From Branchiostoma floridae (taxonomy: Eukaryota > Chordata > Leptocardii > Amphioxiformes > Branchiostomatidae): a DNA stretch of 60,728 nt. The position numbers and the translations under genes are program-made. The stretch lies in contig NC_049986.1 in assembly GCF_000003815.2 (NCBI RefSeq), forward strand, positions 12,306,220 through 12,366,947, given 5' to 3'. Shown one piece after another: positions 22,268 through 34,375 of the stretch; position 1 is the first letter of the stretch, and each line of letters opens with the position of its first letter. The notes beneath the pieces are model-generated. The model saw nothing but the letters and a program-made list of their open reading frames with translations, made no database searches and had not been told where the DNA came from.

Positions 22268-23125
22268 GTCTCTACTGCTTCTCCCGGCCTTCTGTATTTG
22301 CGTCAAATGATGGTGTATTTACAGTTCACTGAATGATATTCCCATGCACAATTTGGTGTCCATCTAAACGCCACACTAAAATAAATTGAGGGTCGTCTGA
22401 ATGCTATATGTCATTCTTTCACGACTCGTACATTAGGGAAACATGAAAACAAACAGTTTGCTCGATTATCCGACGTTGTTGACATTTATTTGGTCAGGTC
22501 TAGAAAAGGCAGGCGTCATGAATAGCTGTAATGAAAGTGCGAGGCATTAAGTCTAATTGACAGTCTGAATATTTTATAAGGCGTGGGGTGACTAATAGCG
22601 CTCCGGTGAAGAGAACACTAGCGGTCTTTGTTTCCGACCATTCGGGTATCACCGTTATGTAGCGAGCTGCAATTATAAACACAGTTTTCATATGCACGAT
22701 TAAACTGCTGAACAGAACGGAACTAGAAAGCAGTGACATATAGAAACAGAACGTGCATGGAAAGAATCCATTGAAACATCAGGAATCCCGAAGTACATGT
22801 GCACACATTCAGAATCCAGGTGTTATCGGATATTCTTGAGAGGTTTAAGGCCCCTTTTGGGGTAAGTCTGATTTTATCCACATCCCCTTGCCTGACAATT
22901 GGAAGCACATAAGACACATGCTGAAGGGCGTTTCTGTCTATCCTCTTGCCTTTACCAAATCGCGCTCCTAGCGGCCGGTCCTACAATTACCTAGAAGGTG
23001 TTAAAAAGCTATTCCACTCCAGAAGGGAGTGTCATTTACAGATAGATATTCGTGATAAATGTGATACTACTTCATATCATACGATTAGTTCCATGCGCAT
23101 CAAAAAGCATTTAGTCTTCTGCTAA
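22268..23125. other. Upstream of Ly6 gene and left edge of duplication
   Basis: No gene seen. At about 22962-22990 the words AATCGCGCTCCTAGCGGCCG and GTCCTACAATT occur, also found with small changes at about 47417-47450, so this is a dispersed repeat. The duplicated block begins at ATCTCCAAGCACTC near 23126. Confidence 0.5.
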
Positions 23126-23450
23126 ATCTCCAAGCACTCTGATTGAATTAATCAATCTCAGCCTATGACTGCATAGTGCATACAATGCCTGACAACGCAT
23201 GACTAAAGTTAAATTACAAATTCACTAATTTCATGGGCGGTGAAGTGGAATTCCACACAAGATCGGCGATTGTGTATTCAATGATACATTATCAATTGGA
23301 AAATAGCCAGGCCTTCTTGAGTGGAATGGCCCTTTTAACCCCAGTCACATTGTGTCAACACAGGCTATCAGTACTCCAACTGTCAACAGACAAGCGTGCC
23401 AGGGACACCTGTGAACAAAGAGCTGGGAGAGGTCGAGCGGGAACTTCTTA

Positions 23451-23659
23451 GGGCGCGGTCACATAGGTCGTGCGATCGTCGTACGATCGCTAACTTTTGG
23501 CCATTTCGGAGGACAAAATGTACGTCTCCTGCAAAATTCAACTGTCTTAGTACACAATATTTTGTTTTGGATCCATGTCGGTGGTTGGTTCTGTCGAGGC
23601 CTGATTGAAAATCCTATGGCATCAAAATCGTATGACGCATGACCTATGTGACCGCGCCC
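23451..23659. repeat. Harbinger-like MITE (TTA-flanked)
   Basis: GGGCGCGGTCACATAGGTC at the left is mirrored by GACCTATGTGACCGCGCCC at the right, flanked by TTA on both sides, which suggests a PIF/Harbinger-type target site. The corresponding element in copy B (about 41135-41300) has lost part of its left end, so this insertion predates the duplication. Confidence 0.65.
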
Positions 23660-24316
23660 TTACTACCAATCTACAGTCTAAATCAGGCCTAATCTCACAG
23701 GAACACATCTAGACTTAGAGAAGATTTTGGAAAACACACACGCACACACCTGTTTGAATTGTTGGATGTTTGATACACTGCAGCATAACAATAGTCTCTC
23801 GACCAAACCTCCCGATCAAGTGAAAAAACAACAACATAGAAATCGCCCAAAAGCAATTATGTGAAAAGTGGAGCATAACGACTTTATCTTGTTGATTGAT
23901 AGGATAGGGGTATTGTAACAGAGTAGGCAAAAGTTCAAAGAGTTGAACGGACAGTGAAAAGTAGGACACTGCCACATTGAAGTAGTCATAGAAGTAGTTA
24001 AGTGGTTTTATATCGATTCAAGTTGGGCAAGTTTGTAAAACTCTCTGGAACAACTATTGTAGCAACTGTATTACGACCAAAGTAGGTTACTCTGTACGAT
24101 TTACACGAGGAAATGTGTTGTGCAAACGACAATGCCGTGGGACGAAGTCGTAAGTCCGCGAGCGTACGATGCTCTTTAAGTGGGACACTATCACTTGTCA
24201 ATGACAGCAAAGCCAAAGGAGGCGTACGTTGTCAGCAGAAAATTGACTAAAAGGTAAGCAAAAATGTCTGCAGCTGCAGATTTGGCCAAACGTTTCAAGA
24301 AAAAGGAGGATTTCAA

Positions 24317-24560
24317 GGCACCATAATCGTTTAGGGTACCATAATTGTATTAACTGCACAATAATCGTTTAAGGCACCATAATCGTTTTACCCCTTCACT
24401 GCACAACTCACGTGTGACATCTGCGAACGGACAGGACAGTATCCGGTTGGATATTGATGAATGGATCCTGTCCAGTGCCTACAGGGCCGGATAGATATTG
24501 TTTGGTATGATGAATGGATCCTGTCCTGTGCCTATGAACTGGTCAATGGATACTGTCCTG
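24317..24560. repeat. Short direct and inverted repeats upstream of SLC22 copy A
   Basis: GCACCATAATCGTTT occurs two to three times, then GACAGGACAGTATCC pairs with ATGGATCCTGTCC (present twice) and GGATACTGTCC. The same arrangement lies in copy B at about 41952-42150. Shared non-coding structure; regulatory meaning not established. Confidence 0.5.
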
Positions 24561-25065
24561 ACCACCGTCGAGATCGATATCTGCTCCGAGATTACATGTA
24601 AGGAAGTACTGATTGAACCCTCCTTGACCCAGGGTAGTTTCACCTTCTTAATAGATAGGAGAGGGATATTGTAAAAGACAACTGTAAGGAAACTGTTGGA
24701 CGAACCGCGAATAAAGTACGGTTTCCATTTTGTTCAATTTCGCACTTTCTGTACACTCGCAAAGTAGGACACTAGATAAAGTTATACATTCATACGGAAT
24801 ACAGAATGGCGGCAAAATTATGATTATATATGATACAGTGTGATGTTAATAAGTCTGTAAAACTCTCCGAAAGTGACTGTATTGTCTTCAGGGGCCGCGG
24901 TCCCGATAAAGGGACATAAACTTTAACCTCGACATTCTCGAAAGGTTATCGCGACCTCTTCATAAATATCCAATTACACCTGGGTAGCTGAGGTGTGCAT
25001 ACATCGGAGATTGCTCAGGTTTAAACACTTTAACACTGCCTTGATATACTAGTATATGTGTGATC

Positions 25066-28000
25066 ATGGAGTACGAAGATGTACTGCGACAGTACCTCGG
25101 TGAGTTCGGCAGGTACCAGAAACTGGCAGCTCTGCTCATCGTCCTGGTCGGTCCGTCTGTCGGGGCAACCATGTTCGCCCAGGCTTTCCTAGCGGCCACA
25201 CCGGCGCACCACTGCCGCCTCTACCAGAACGACTCCTCGGCGATGTACGGCCACCCTTCCGAGAGGCTCAACTTGAGCGTTCCCATGGAAAACGTGGACG
25301 GCACGTGGAGGTACAGCTCTTGTCTGATGTACAATGGACCTGGTGGAACATCCGCGGGGAGTAACCAAACAGTACGATGTCGCGACGGTTGGGAGTACGA
25401 CCAGAGCGTGTATCGCAGCACTGTTGTTACAGACGTAAGTAAGCTGCCCACGATTAGTAAACAGTGAAGTGGCCAGGTAAAAGTATAGAAACGTGATAAG
25501 TTAGCATTGCCACAATTACAAGCGTACTGGCCACCAACCATAAAAGAACTGCATTTCTGTCCAAGACATTTTGTTTTCGAGATCGACGCAGAAATAGTTT
25601 CTCACAGCAGGTTTCAAAATCTATCCAGGTGGGTTATACCTTGTGTATGTTTAATATGTTATAACCTGGATGTCTAGATTTCATCGTGGAAACACAGCAC
25701 ATTATTCGGTGGCGTCCTACAAAAATTGATAAAGTATCTGGTAGTTAGTAACATTTCACTTTCCTGTACATTTCGTTTATTTTCAAGTACTTAACGTTAG
25801 CTGTATGTGTAGTTTGGCTGCATTATTGTTTTAAGATAGCTCTAATCATATGTGCAATGGTTATCTGTAGCTTTGACAGGTCTCTCAGTGTGATATAACC
25901 AGCTGCTGCCGCGCCGCGTGCTGGCAGAGCTGATGTGTTAAGCCGAAGAGCGGTTATACAGGTTTTATAGATACAGATACAGAACATATGCATATGTGTA
26001 CTGCACACTATGTTATTACATGTTATAGTATGTACATCTTCACAAATAGCCAAATGATTTCTTGTGCTGAGAAGTTACAAATTTGTAATTTGTAATTTGC
26101 CTTCTTCCAGTACGACTTGGTGTGTGAGAGACACTGGTTTAAGGAACTGGGACAGTCCATCTTCATGGTGGGGGTGAGCGCTGGGGGACTCATCTCAGGA
26201 ATGACATCAGACAGGTACACAATCGTTATCGTGGTAGGAATGAAAGGGAACAGGAATCCATGGTCTCCTTTTGGATAAACAAACGCAAATGACCAGAGAG
26301 TTTACATAACTCAAGACGTGCAAGGGTATTTGGAAGGAAACAGGAACACATTGTTTCGACAAGTCTAGTAAATAGTCTCCTTGTGGACAAACAAACACAC
26401 ATTACCAGAGAGTTTACATCAAGGGCATTTGGAAGAAAACAGGAATCCATTGTTTCAACTCGTCTGGTATAAATACTCTCCTTGTGGATAAACAAACGTA
26501 CATGACCAGAGAGTTTACATAACTCAAGTACAAGGGCATTTGAGACCGATCCCCTGCAACGTTAACTTGGCATTGTCAACTACCAACTTCGATATGCCGA
26601 AATGAAATGACAATTTTTATCATATACAGCTTTGTAGTATCGATACACGTCAGCTGCTGGATGCAATACGAGTCGATACATTCATTCTCCGAAAGCAGGC
26701 CATCAGCACGTACAGAAAGTTTGAATCACAAGTACATATCTGCATATGGACATGTCTACTTACGTCTTTGGTATAAATTAACGAATGGTCATGGATATCT
26801 GTCCTTGGGGTTTCGTTTGTACTCAGCATTTGGTCTGAGTACATTGATCATACAACTTTAACAGAGTTCATTGGCCGGGCATGTGTTGATTGTTCTGAGG
26901 CATATTTCTGTCCTGTTTATCACTCTCAAGACCGGTGCAATGGCCTAGTGGGTTGAGTGTTCGCCTTGCATTCGGTAGGTCGTGAGTTCGATCCCCGGTC
27001 GAGTCATGCCAAAGACTTTAAAAATGGTACATGCTGCTTTCTCTGCTTAGCACTCAGCATTCGGGAAAGAATATGGAAGTTGAACACACATCACTACCAG
27101 TGGACTAGCCCCCTGCTGTAGTGATTGCGTTGTGTGGACCAGGACTAAGGAAACAGAGATGGGCACCGCCCTATGGGCCATCAGGCGCGGGAAGGGTTTA
27201 ACTTTAACTAACATTAAGCGGAGTTCTTTGTACTCACGGTCACGGTCACGGTCACTGAGGTCATTCGACAGAGACAGAGACATTGACCGTGGTGTATTGA
27301 TTGTCCCCGGGCCCGGGCACGTTTCTGCCCTGTCTATGATAACTATCTGATTATTGTTGCCTAGCTTAGGCCTGAGGCTTTATCATCGCGCAGCCTGATT
27401 AATCTCAAATCCAGACAGACCCTGTATGTCGTTTGTAACTATATTGTCCGTGCTCCAGTCATGCACATCACTGAGGCAGAAAACGCTGAAAAATTGCACA
27501 AAATAAGGCATCGAGAACATCTAACATACATTCTCATAATTCCACCAGGTGCCATTATACCGCCACCTCATATAACGTAGTTATAGAGGCCTTGCCAAGA
27601 TTGTCTTTAACACCTAAATATCTGAATTGTATTATATTTAGGATATTTAACATTCTGTGTTCAAAACAATCTCGGGAAGACTAACGTTTTTTCTGCCGTA
27701 TTATGGCACATGGTGGAATTATGATAGTCGATGTTACTTAGAGATCACTGTCAATTTCGCTGTCGACCGTCTAGTTTAACTAAAACAGTCTACCTGAAAC
27801 CAGTCAATGAAAGCAATCGCACTATTTTCTGTGTTTTGTCAGATTTGGGCGCCGCCCCACAGTTGTAGCCTGTATCGTGCTGCAGATGGGTTCAGGACTG
27901 GCTGCTGCCTTCACCACAGATTACGTCATCTTCCTGGTTCTCCGCCTGCTTGCCGGCGGGGCTGCCAACGGTCTCTTCTACGTCGGTTTAACCCTAGGTA

Positions 28001-31000
28001 CAGGTTTGATTCTCATCTCACCTCGTTAGGCTTACGTCACATTTCCTACCGGTACCCGGGGCCCGGCCGGGCTGTTTGTGGAAACGAAAAATTAAACTTT
28101 ATGCCAATGAATATATACAGGGAATCGTTTTTGGTCCGTTTTGTGTTTTGTTGCATTTTATATCGAATTTTCTCCCCAAACTACCCGGCCGGGCACCTTT
28201 GTGGAAGTGTGACCTTAGACATTTGAGTATTTTCAGACATAAAGCAGGTAAATCAGTGTACAAAGTCATATTGCACCAGACGTTCACAAAATGGTGGCAT
28301 TCGCTGTTATTTGGCGTAAGTAGGTCAAATGTTCACCTAAAATTGCGATTTTAAAATATGTTGTTAAGAATCCCCAATCGCAGTAAAATGACACAAAGCT
28401 CTTTTCGATGATTTTTGTACTCGTTGTACATTGGTTAACATGCAAGTGGAAACACTGCGACCGCTTTATCACTGCGATAAAGTTTTTTTATCCATCTTAT
28501 GTATCTGATTAGAGCCGAAACTGAGAACATTCCGGGCGCGGCCATCCATTTTGTTTGTAGAGGTCACGCATTTCCCAGTGCACTGTGTGACCGCAATAGA
28601 AAATTTGGCGCAAATTCGAATGGCTGGTGGAAGTTAGAACAATTAAGGAGTCAATGAGTCATACAATTGCAACCTTTGACAAAAAAATGTCTTCCCATAT
28701 TTGATCTGTAGCCATAGAAGTCATCGGCTCCTCCAAGCGGAATGTGGTGGGAATGACAATTTCGTTGAGCTGGGCCGTTGGAGGTGTGTTCCTCGGAGGT
28801 CTTGCGTACTTCTTGCGTGATTGGTGGAGTCTCCAGCTGGCCTTGGCAGTTATGTCTGCGCCGCTCCTCTCGTACTGGTGGTATGTTTTACCTGGAACCG
28901 TTGTAACTTGTAACAGAAGGGGCTCTATCACAAATTTGTTGAAGGTGCTCCTCCATGCAGGTTGCTCGTGCAGCCCACCAGCTCCAGTACTTATGAATGT
29001 AAACACATGGTTCACATCACTTCAAGAAATGTTTAGACCTCTATGGAGAGTTTTTGCGAGCTCCACACAGCTAGCTCCACGGGTCACAGGTTGTTTCGCA
29101 ACAATGTCAGTTCGAAAACGTCAGTCCGCAACAAGGTAAGTCGTTTCGCAACAAGGTACAAGTCGTTCGCAACATTTGAATGTTATTACTCTTGATAGCC
29201 TAATAGTATTAGAAATTGTATTCCTAACATAATTATACTCCTACCGCGTAAAAATCTTACCGGGTGCGAAAGACAACCCCGGCGGCACAGGACCATGGGG
29301 CCGCATGGACCTGACAGCCCGATGATTTTCATACGCCGGGCGGTACAGTTTCATACGCGGCGTGCACAGGGATCGTAGGGCCTGGGGATTAAAAATGTAT
29401 TTATTTCAATACGTGGATCTGCTTAGCGTATAGATTGTGGTACTCGACCATTTACCCGATGAGAGCCCGATGATATTTTTATACGCCGGGCGATGCAGTT
29501 TCATACGCCGGGCGATGCAGTTTCATACGCCGGGCGGTACAGTTTCATACGTCCGGCGTAACAATTGTGTAAGGGATACGATTTCTAATACTATTAGGCT
29601 ATCAAGATTAATAGCATTCAAATATTGCGAAACGACATGTACCTTGTTGCGAAACGACTTACCTTGTTGCCAACTGATGTTTGCGACATTGTTGCGAAAC
29701 AACCTGTTACCGCTCCACGTAGCATGAATGCATACACAAGGTTCTCGTCACCTTCAACATATTGGGGGAGCTCTATTGAGATCTCATAAAGGACAGACAT
29801 ACCCCGCAGTGACCTGAGAGAGCACCTCCACGCGCTATGAACGTTAACATATGATTCGCGACACCTTCAACAAATTGGTGGTAGAGCTCTATGGAGATCT
29901 CGTAAAGGACAAACATACCGCACAATGTTTACATTCAAGGCGCGCATAGAGCTGCTCGCTGTTAACTGTCCCATTGCATTGTATCATGTGCAATATTTCT
30001 AACCGATTCTTTGCTTAATAATTTGTGATCAAAACGAAATTTCCATTAAACGTGCCCAACAAGAGTTATCTTTCTTTAAACTGCCACCTGTAGGCTTCTT
30101 CCGGAATCGCCAAGATGGCTTCTGAGCAACAACAGAACCGAACAAGCCAAAATCAGCCTCCAGAAAGCAGCTAAGTTCAACAGGGTCACCATACCAGATG
30201 AGGTTTACGAAAAAGTCACTAAACCGAAGGACAAAGAACCTGGGGAAAAGTCAAAGTACAACCTGATTGACCTGTTCCGGGGTCCTGGTCTGAGGATGAT
30301 CACAGTAACCATGTCTTCAGTCTGGTAAGACTTACATTATACATATACTATTAGAACCAGTAACATGAATTTTCTTTAATTCAGCATTTTCTAACAATAC
30401 GCACTTGACAGCAAACTGATGGTTTGTACGAACATAGGTTCCTCTGAAGCTGGTGACTTCAATATGTCGAACACTACGAATACGATATCTGAAGTCAGAC
30501 ATTGCGACACAGGGTTGCCATACGTATTCAAACAAAAAAGCTTCTGAAAAAAGCTGCCCGGTGCGTATTTTGGGAAAAGCCTGGATGTTAAACAAAATCA
30601 CATGAGTTTTTAAACATCGAATTACTGAATTGGTCTGTCGTCTATTGAAAAAAACATTACATGAGATTTGTCTAACATAGAAAAAAAAATGTTACAAGTG
30701 GGTTTCGAACCTACGATCCACGGCTGCAAAAGCAAATCGCAATATCCACCCAGCGCGTTCACCGCTAGGCCTCGGAAGCTGATTAAGTAATCGAGCGTAC
30801 AGAAGGGCTTTAACAAGAGAAGGGTTGAACGGTCGAAGGGTTGAACGGTCGAAGGGTTGAACGGTTGAAGGGTTGAACCATTGAAGGGTTGAACCAACCG
30901 CTTCTCTGGGCACAAAACCCGGTGCTACGCACCGGGAAAAATTGTAATCATAAAGGATACTGGTCTTTTTCTCAGAAAATGTGCACAAATTATACGTGAA

Positions 31001-33017
31001 CAGGTCATAGTTTATACGTCTTGTGTGTTTGCTAGGTTTGCCACTGTGGCTGTGTACTACGCCTTGATCATTGGTTCTGCTGACCTTGCCGGTGACCCCT
31101 ACTCGAACTTCGTCCTGGGCGCCCTGCTGGAGATCGGGCTGTCCCTGGTGGGCTTGGTTGCCATGGAGAAGTGGGGGAGGAGGCCTGTGGTTGGTGGATT
31201 TCTGTTTCTGTCAGGAGCCGCCTGTCTGGCAGTAGCAGCAACACCAACAGGTGGGTGAAATGGTGAGTCCACGTTGCAAGAATCTAATTTTTTTGCTTGG
31301 AATGTATCCACGTCGTGCTCCCATGTATCAATCCTGAGCTTCAAGTCAATCCATCGATCCGAAGAGACATAAATCATAGTTGACTATTTTCGACCGTCTT
31401 TTTTTGGAGAATATCCAGCAAAATGTCTTTTTACCCAATGCTCAGTATTTCGGAAATACTGGCATTCTCTAAAAAGACGTCAACTTTAGCATGAAAGTTC
31501 ATCTGAAAGTTATATACATTATAGAAAAAAATTGCCAACACTTCACTTCCAATACTGAATTAAACTGTAGCCCACCGACCCACACTCAACAGAGACGGGG
31601 GGTGACATAGACTTTCTGATACTTATGACCCCCTCCTGCAAAAGTGGTGTGTTCCTGACGTCACTGCCTGAGATAATGAGGGTCATTCTGTGAACGAGGT
31701 CGACGGAAATTGACCGAAAATTTAGAGGGGTAAGTCCCTATAGTTTAATTAAGTGTTGGAAGTAAATTTAAAGTGTTTGCAATTTTTTTTCTATGACGTC
31801 AACTTTAATTTGATTTTTGTCACTTCGGATCGATGGATTGACTTCAAACTCAGCATTGACAATACATGGGAGCACAACGTGGATATAGTCCAAGCAAAAA
31901 ATATGAAATTCGTGCAACGCGGAATTCTCCAGAGTGGATGTGGGCATTCGCTAAAATGACCATGCGTAATTAGGTCCTATGATTGCATGTGAGATTGATA
32001 CACATAATATAGTTTTCTTTTAAACAGCTTATCGAACGTGAGCATGGGGAGGGGCGACCACGCGTTATTTTCTTCCTCTTTGCAGAACATGACTTGTGGC
32101 ATAGGTAGACACATCTTCCGAAACCCTCTTTAAACGTTTCCACTTCTCTTGTTCGGGCAACTCTCCATTGCAGGATGATAGATATGTAGTGATGTGTTAT
32201 TGTGTTACAGAAAGACAGGATGTTATCCGGTACATCTCCCTGCTCGGTCGGTGTGCCATCGGCGTCGCCTTCACAACCCTGACCGTGTACTCCCCGGAGG
32301 TCTTCCCCACCGTAGTCAGGTAGGGCGGTCTGGTCGTCAATTGTGCATGCGACAAAATTGTGGATTGTGCATGAAACAAAATGGTTCAGCAACCCTCTCT
32401 CTGCACTTTGCTTTCTCACTTCAACGACTCCTATACAGGTACTATATACCAGTTTCATATTCCTACTATCCAAGTTTGTGTTCCAAATTTCGTCGTATTC
32501 GTGTCTACGAAATGGTGAAGCGTTGACGACTTTATTAACTCTATTTTGCTTCAGGACGATGGGTGTTGGCGTGGCCAACATGTCGTCCCGGGTAGGCGGC
32601 ATCCTGTCCCCGTTCGTGTCCCTGCTGGCGGACGTGTGGCCGCCCCTCCCCATGCTCACGTTCGGGATACTCTGCACTCTCGGCGGTGCCGGAGTCTTCA
32701 GTCTTCCCGAGACGTTCGGTATCCCTCTGCCGGATACACTTGAAGACGGCGAGAAGTTGGGAAGGTAGCATTTTGGATAAGAACACTCGTCGTATTTGGT
32801 TAAACCAGAATTTCTTAATCAATTTCTATTGTTTGCTTTCTTTGACATGTTGCTCATCTTGCACTCTCACAATTGTCTCCACAGGAGGCAGCAAACAAAG
32901 ATTGGCACAACAGAAAAGAGAACCAAACCCAACAGCAACCGTGACCTCGACTATATCGGACCTGTTGTTGTTAGTGGCCACATCATCTGGGACAATTGCT
33001 CTTTCTATCATACATGA
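25066..33017 (+). CDS. SLC22-type organic cation/solute carrier, copy A (intact)
   Basis: Nine exons: 25066-25434, 26111-26214, 27843-27997, 28712-28880, 30094-30324, 31036-31250, 32211-32319, 32555-32764 and 32885-33017 (TGA). Junction phases agree throughout, giving 564 codons, the usual SLC22 length. Exon 1 holds TM1 (LAALLIVLVGPSVGATMFAQ) and the large extracellular loop with sequons NDS, NLS and NQT. Then come YDLVCERHW...LGQSIFMVGVSAGG, the MFS loop motif SDRFGRRPTVV, LLAGGAANGLFY, LLPESPRWLLSNNR, the second-half motif EKWGRRPVVGG and YSPEVFPTVVRTMGVG. The family moves organic ions across the plasma membrane; the substrate cannot be read from sequence. AATAAA at 33101 is a likely poly(A) signal. 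The Met 6 bases downstream of an in-frame GTG was chosen. Confidence 0.92.
25880..25990 (+). mobile_element. LINE 3' end with (GATACA)n tail, in intron 1 of copy A
   Basis: The sequence around ATAACCAGCTGCTGCCGCG, GTGTGTTAAGCCGAAG, GCGGTTATA and then AGATACAGATACAG is a recurring LINE 3' terminus. Other copies: about 44262-44345 (same site in SLC22 copy B), 47480-47530 (minus) and 57020-57075 (minus). Presence at the same site in both carrier copies dates it before the duplication. Confidence 0.65.
26236..26555. repeat. Minisatellite, about three units of roughly 105 bp
   Basis: Each unit contains ACAGGAATCCAT or a variant, CTCCTTGTGGATAAACAAAC and GACCAGAGAGTTTACAT. It lies in intron 2 of SLC22 copy A and was not found at the matching place in copy B. 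Confidence 0.8.
26930..27130 (+). repeat. tRNA-derived SINE in SLC22 copy A intron 2
   Basis: Head with an A-box-like TGGCCTAGTGGGTTGAGTG and a B box GAGTTCGATCC, followed by a non-tRNA body (CATCACTACCAGTGGACTAG, CCCCCTGCTGTAGTGATTG). It is absent from the matching intron of copy B, so it was inserted after the duplication or lost from B. It is not a functional tRNA: no proper acceptor stem was found. Confidence 0.75.
28055..28215. repeat. Repeat bounded by GGCCCGGCCGGGC palindromes
   Basis: Starts GGGGCCCGGCCGGGCTGTTT and ends CCCGGCCGGGCACCTTTGTG. Related copies are at about 8118-8260 and 58758-58935 (CCCGGTCGGGCCC). About 160 bp, A/T-rich inside, non-coding, in intron 3 of copy A and absent from copy B intron 3. 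Confidence 0.65.
29082..29711. mobile_element. Long-TIR element with 8 bp target duplication
   Basis: Flanked by GCTCCACG (29074-29081 and 29712-29719). The inverted ends extend for about 130 bp, starting GGTCACAGGTTGTTTCGCAA and GGTAACAGGTTGTTTCGCAA. They contain reiterated GTCGTTTCGCAACAAGGTA. The centre has three to four copies of a roughly 23 bp unit (CATACGCCGGGCGATGCAGT). The 8 bp duplication suggests hAT-like or another 8-bp-type transposase. It is absent from copy B. Confidence 0.85.
29735..29920. repeat. Two diverged direct repeats
   Basis: ACCTTCAACATATTG...GAGATCTCATAAAGGACAGACATA is repeated as ACCTTCAACAAATTG...GAGATCTCGTAAAGGACAAACATA about 115 bp later. It lies in intron 4 of SLC22 copy A, which is about 1.2 kb against about 0.2 kb in copy B. 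Confidence 0.65.
30690..30800 (-). repeat. tRNA-like SINE head in SLC22 copy A intron 5
   Basis: On the minus strand there is an A-box-like CCTAGCGGTGAACGCG and a B-box-like AGGTTCGAAACCC, ending in a T-run on that strand. Copy B lacks about 400 bp here (A has them between the shared CCATACGTATTCAAA and TAATCATAA). It is a SINE or tRNA pseudogene, not a real tRNA gene. Confidence 0.65.
30823..30900. repeat. 16 bp minisatellite GGTTGAACGGTCGAAG
   Basis: About five tandem units of GGGTTGAACGGTCGAA with small changes, directly beside the SINE and absent from copy B. The Thr/Ser/Phe-rich ORFs here are only repeat translations. Confidence 0.85.
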
Positions 33018-33114
33018 ATTCTAAAACACCCGTATCTACCGCCCTATTCAGGCACAACGTCTAAGTGTCGAAACGACTTTCAGAGTGCAGAGCGCGCCGG
33101 AATAAAATATATAA

Positions 33115-33300
33115 CAGATGACAACACAGGGGGCTGGTATGGGCTTAGTCATAGTAGGTACGATAAATACATTGAAATATTGGCGTATATGGCATGTATA
33201 GGTCATGCAGATGACAACACAGGGGGCTGGTATGGGCTTAGTCATAGTAGGTACGATAAATACATTGAAATATTGGCGTATATGGCATGTATAGGTCATG
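33115..33300. repeat. Perfect tandem duplication of 93 bp
   Basis: 33115-33207 is repeated exactly at 33208-33300 (starts CAGATGACAACACAGGGGG, ends CATGTATAGGTCATG). It lies just after the 3' end of SLC22 copy A. The lack of differences points to a recent event. Copy B has only a diverged single version. Confidence 0.9.
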
Positions 33301-33479
33301 CTTGTTGGTGTTTATGTTCGAGAAATGATGCAGAACGTTTAAAGCTATTCTAGTTCATAAAACCATATCATATTTGCACCAAAAACAAGGAAAGGTGAAC
33401 TAACTTTATTGTATAGTTCTAGAGTTGACACCGACACATTTGACATGTATGGTTGTGCATCAGAAGGGTGTAATGACTC

Positions 33480-34090
33480 GCGGATGGGGTCATTAACGCC
33501 AACCAGCTCGTAATTGTGTAAACACAGGCTGTCAGTCCTCCAACTCGAAATCAACAAACAAGCGTGAGGACAGGGACACCTGTGGGGCAAGGGGCGGGGA
33601 CAGGTCGAGGAAGAGCACAGGCACACAGGTAGTGAGGATTTAAAAAAAACACCAAAACGTTTGAAGTACTGTAGTTAAACAGAAATCTCTCTACCAGACC
33701 TCACAATCCACTAAATACGCAGAAATTGACCAAAATGCATAGACATGTGAACAGTTGAGCATAATGATTTTATCTTGTTGATTGATGGGAAAGTGTGTGT
33801 TGTAGCAAAGGTAAAAGGACAGTGTAGTTAAGCACTAAATTGCAACAGAATTATGACAAAATACGATTTAATGTGATGTGAGCAAGCTTGTAAGAGTCTC
33901 TGAAGCAATGATTGTATCAACTGCTGTACGACCAAATTAGACATATTACGGGGGAAAATTGCTGCACATACGACAGCGGTGGGCGACCAAGTCCGCGGGC
34001 GTACGATGTCCTTTTAGTGGGACAGTATCATTTTTAATGACAGTAAAGGGGGCGTTGTCAGCAGACAATGGGAAAAGTTACTTAAAGGTA
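33480..34090 (+). repeat. Diverged third copy of the SLC22 upstream flank
   Basis: Shared order with 23350-24250 and 41050-41890: AACACAGGCTGTCAGT, AGGGACACCTGTG, GGACAGGTCG, TTTATCTTGTTGATTGA, CGACCAAGTCCGCG, GCGTACGATG, AGTGGGACAGTATCATTTTT and GGCGTTGTCAGCAGA. It is more diverged than A against B. It is probably the 5' flank of the copy whose exon 1 survives at 40476-40630. Confidence 0.65.
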
Positions 34091-34375
34091 ACTGATAGCC
34101 TTCATAGTGCAAGACGATGACATGTTAGTGTTAAAGTTGTAATTTACGAGCAAGTACGAAAAGCTTGTAAAGTATGTCTGATGGTGAAGCAATGACAACA
34201 AATTTCTGATAAAGTAACAATATGTCAGTTTTGAGTTATTGTAATTCTCTAAGGTACCATGCCTCCAGCTCTTCTTCACTTGATATGGAAATAGATGATG
34301 CGCATAATATTGTGCTACTGCTTGATGATCTGTCAATTAAAAGGATAAAGGAAATCCTTTTTGAGACATTGGGTT

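Larger units (their letters stand above)
23126..33480 (+). repeat. Segmental duplication, copy A
   Basis: Colinear with about 40632-49230: flank, SLC22 gene and 3' flank. The left boundary is sharp (ATCTCCAAGCACTCTGATTG in both). The right side fades out after the shared CTATTCTAGTTCATAA (about 33347 and about 49107). Exons are nearly the same in both copies. Introns differ mainly by transposon insertions and small indels. Confidence 0.85.

Noticed and set aside
26236-26555. Spaced repeats that could look like a CRISPR array
   Set aside because: The genome is eukaryotic, units are about 105 bp and diverged along their whole length; an intronic minisatellite.
26936-27010. Possible tRNA gene
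   Set aside because: A and B boxes are present but no paired acceptor stem or anticodon arm, and a SINE body follows.
30622-30988. ORFs with repeated FNPSTVQPFDRSTL
   Set aside because: They arise from the 16 bp minisatellite. The period-16 repeat cycles through all three frames and lies in an intron.
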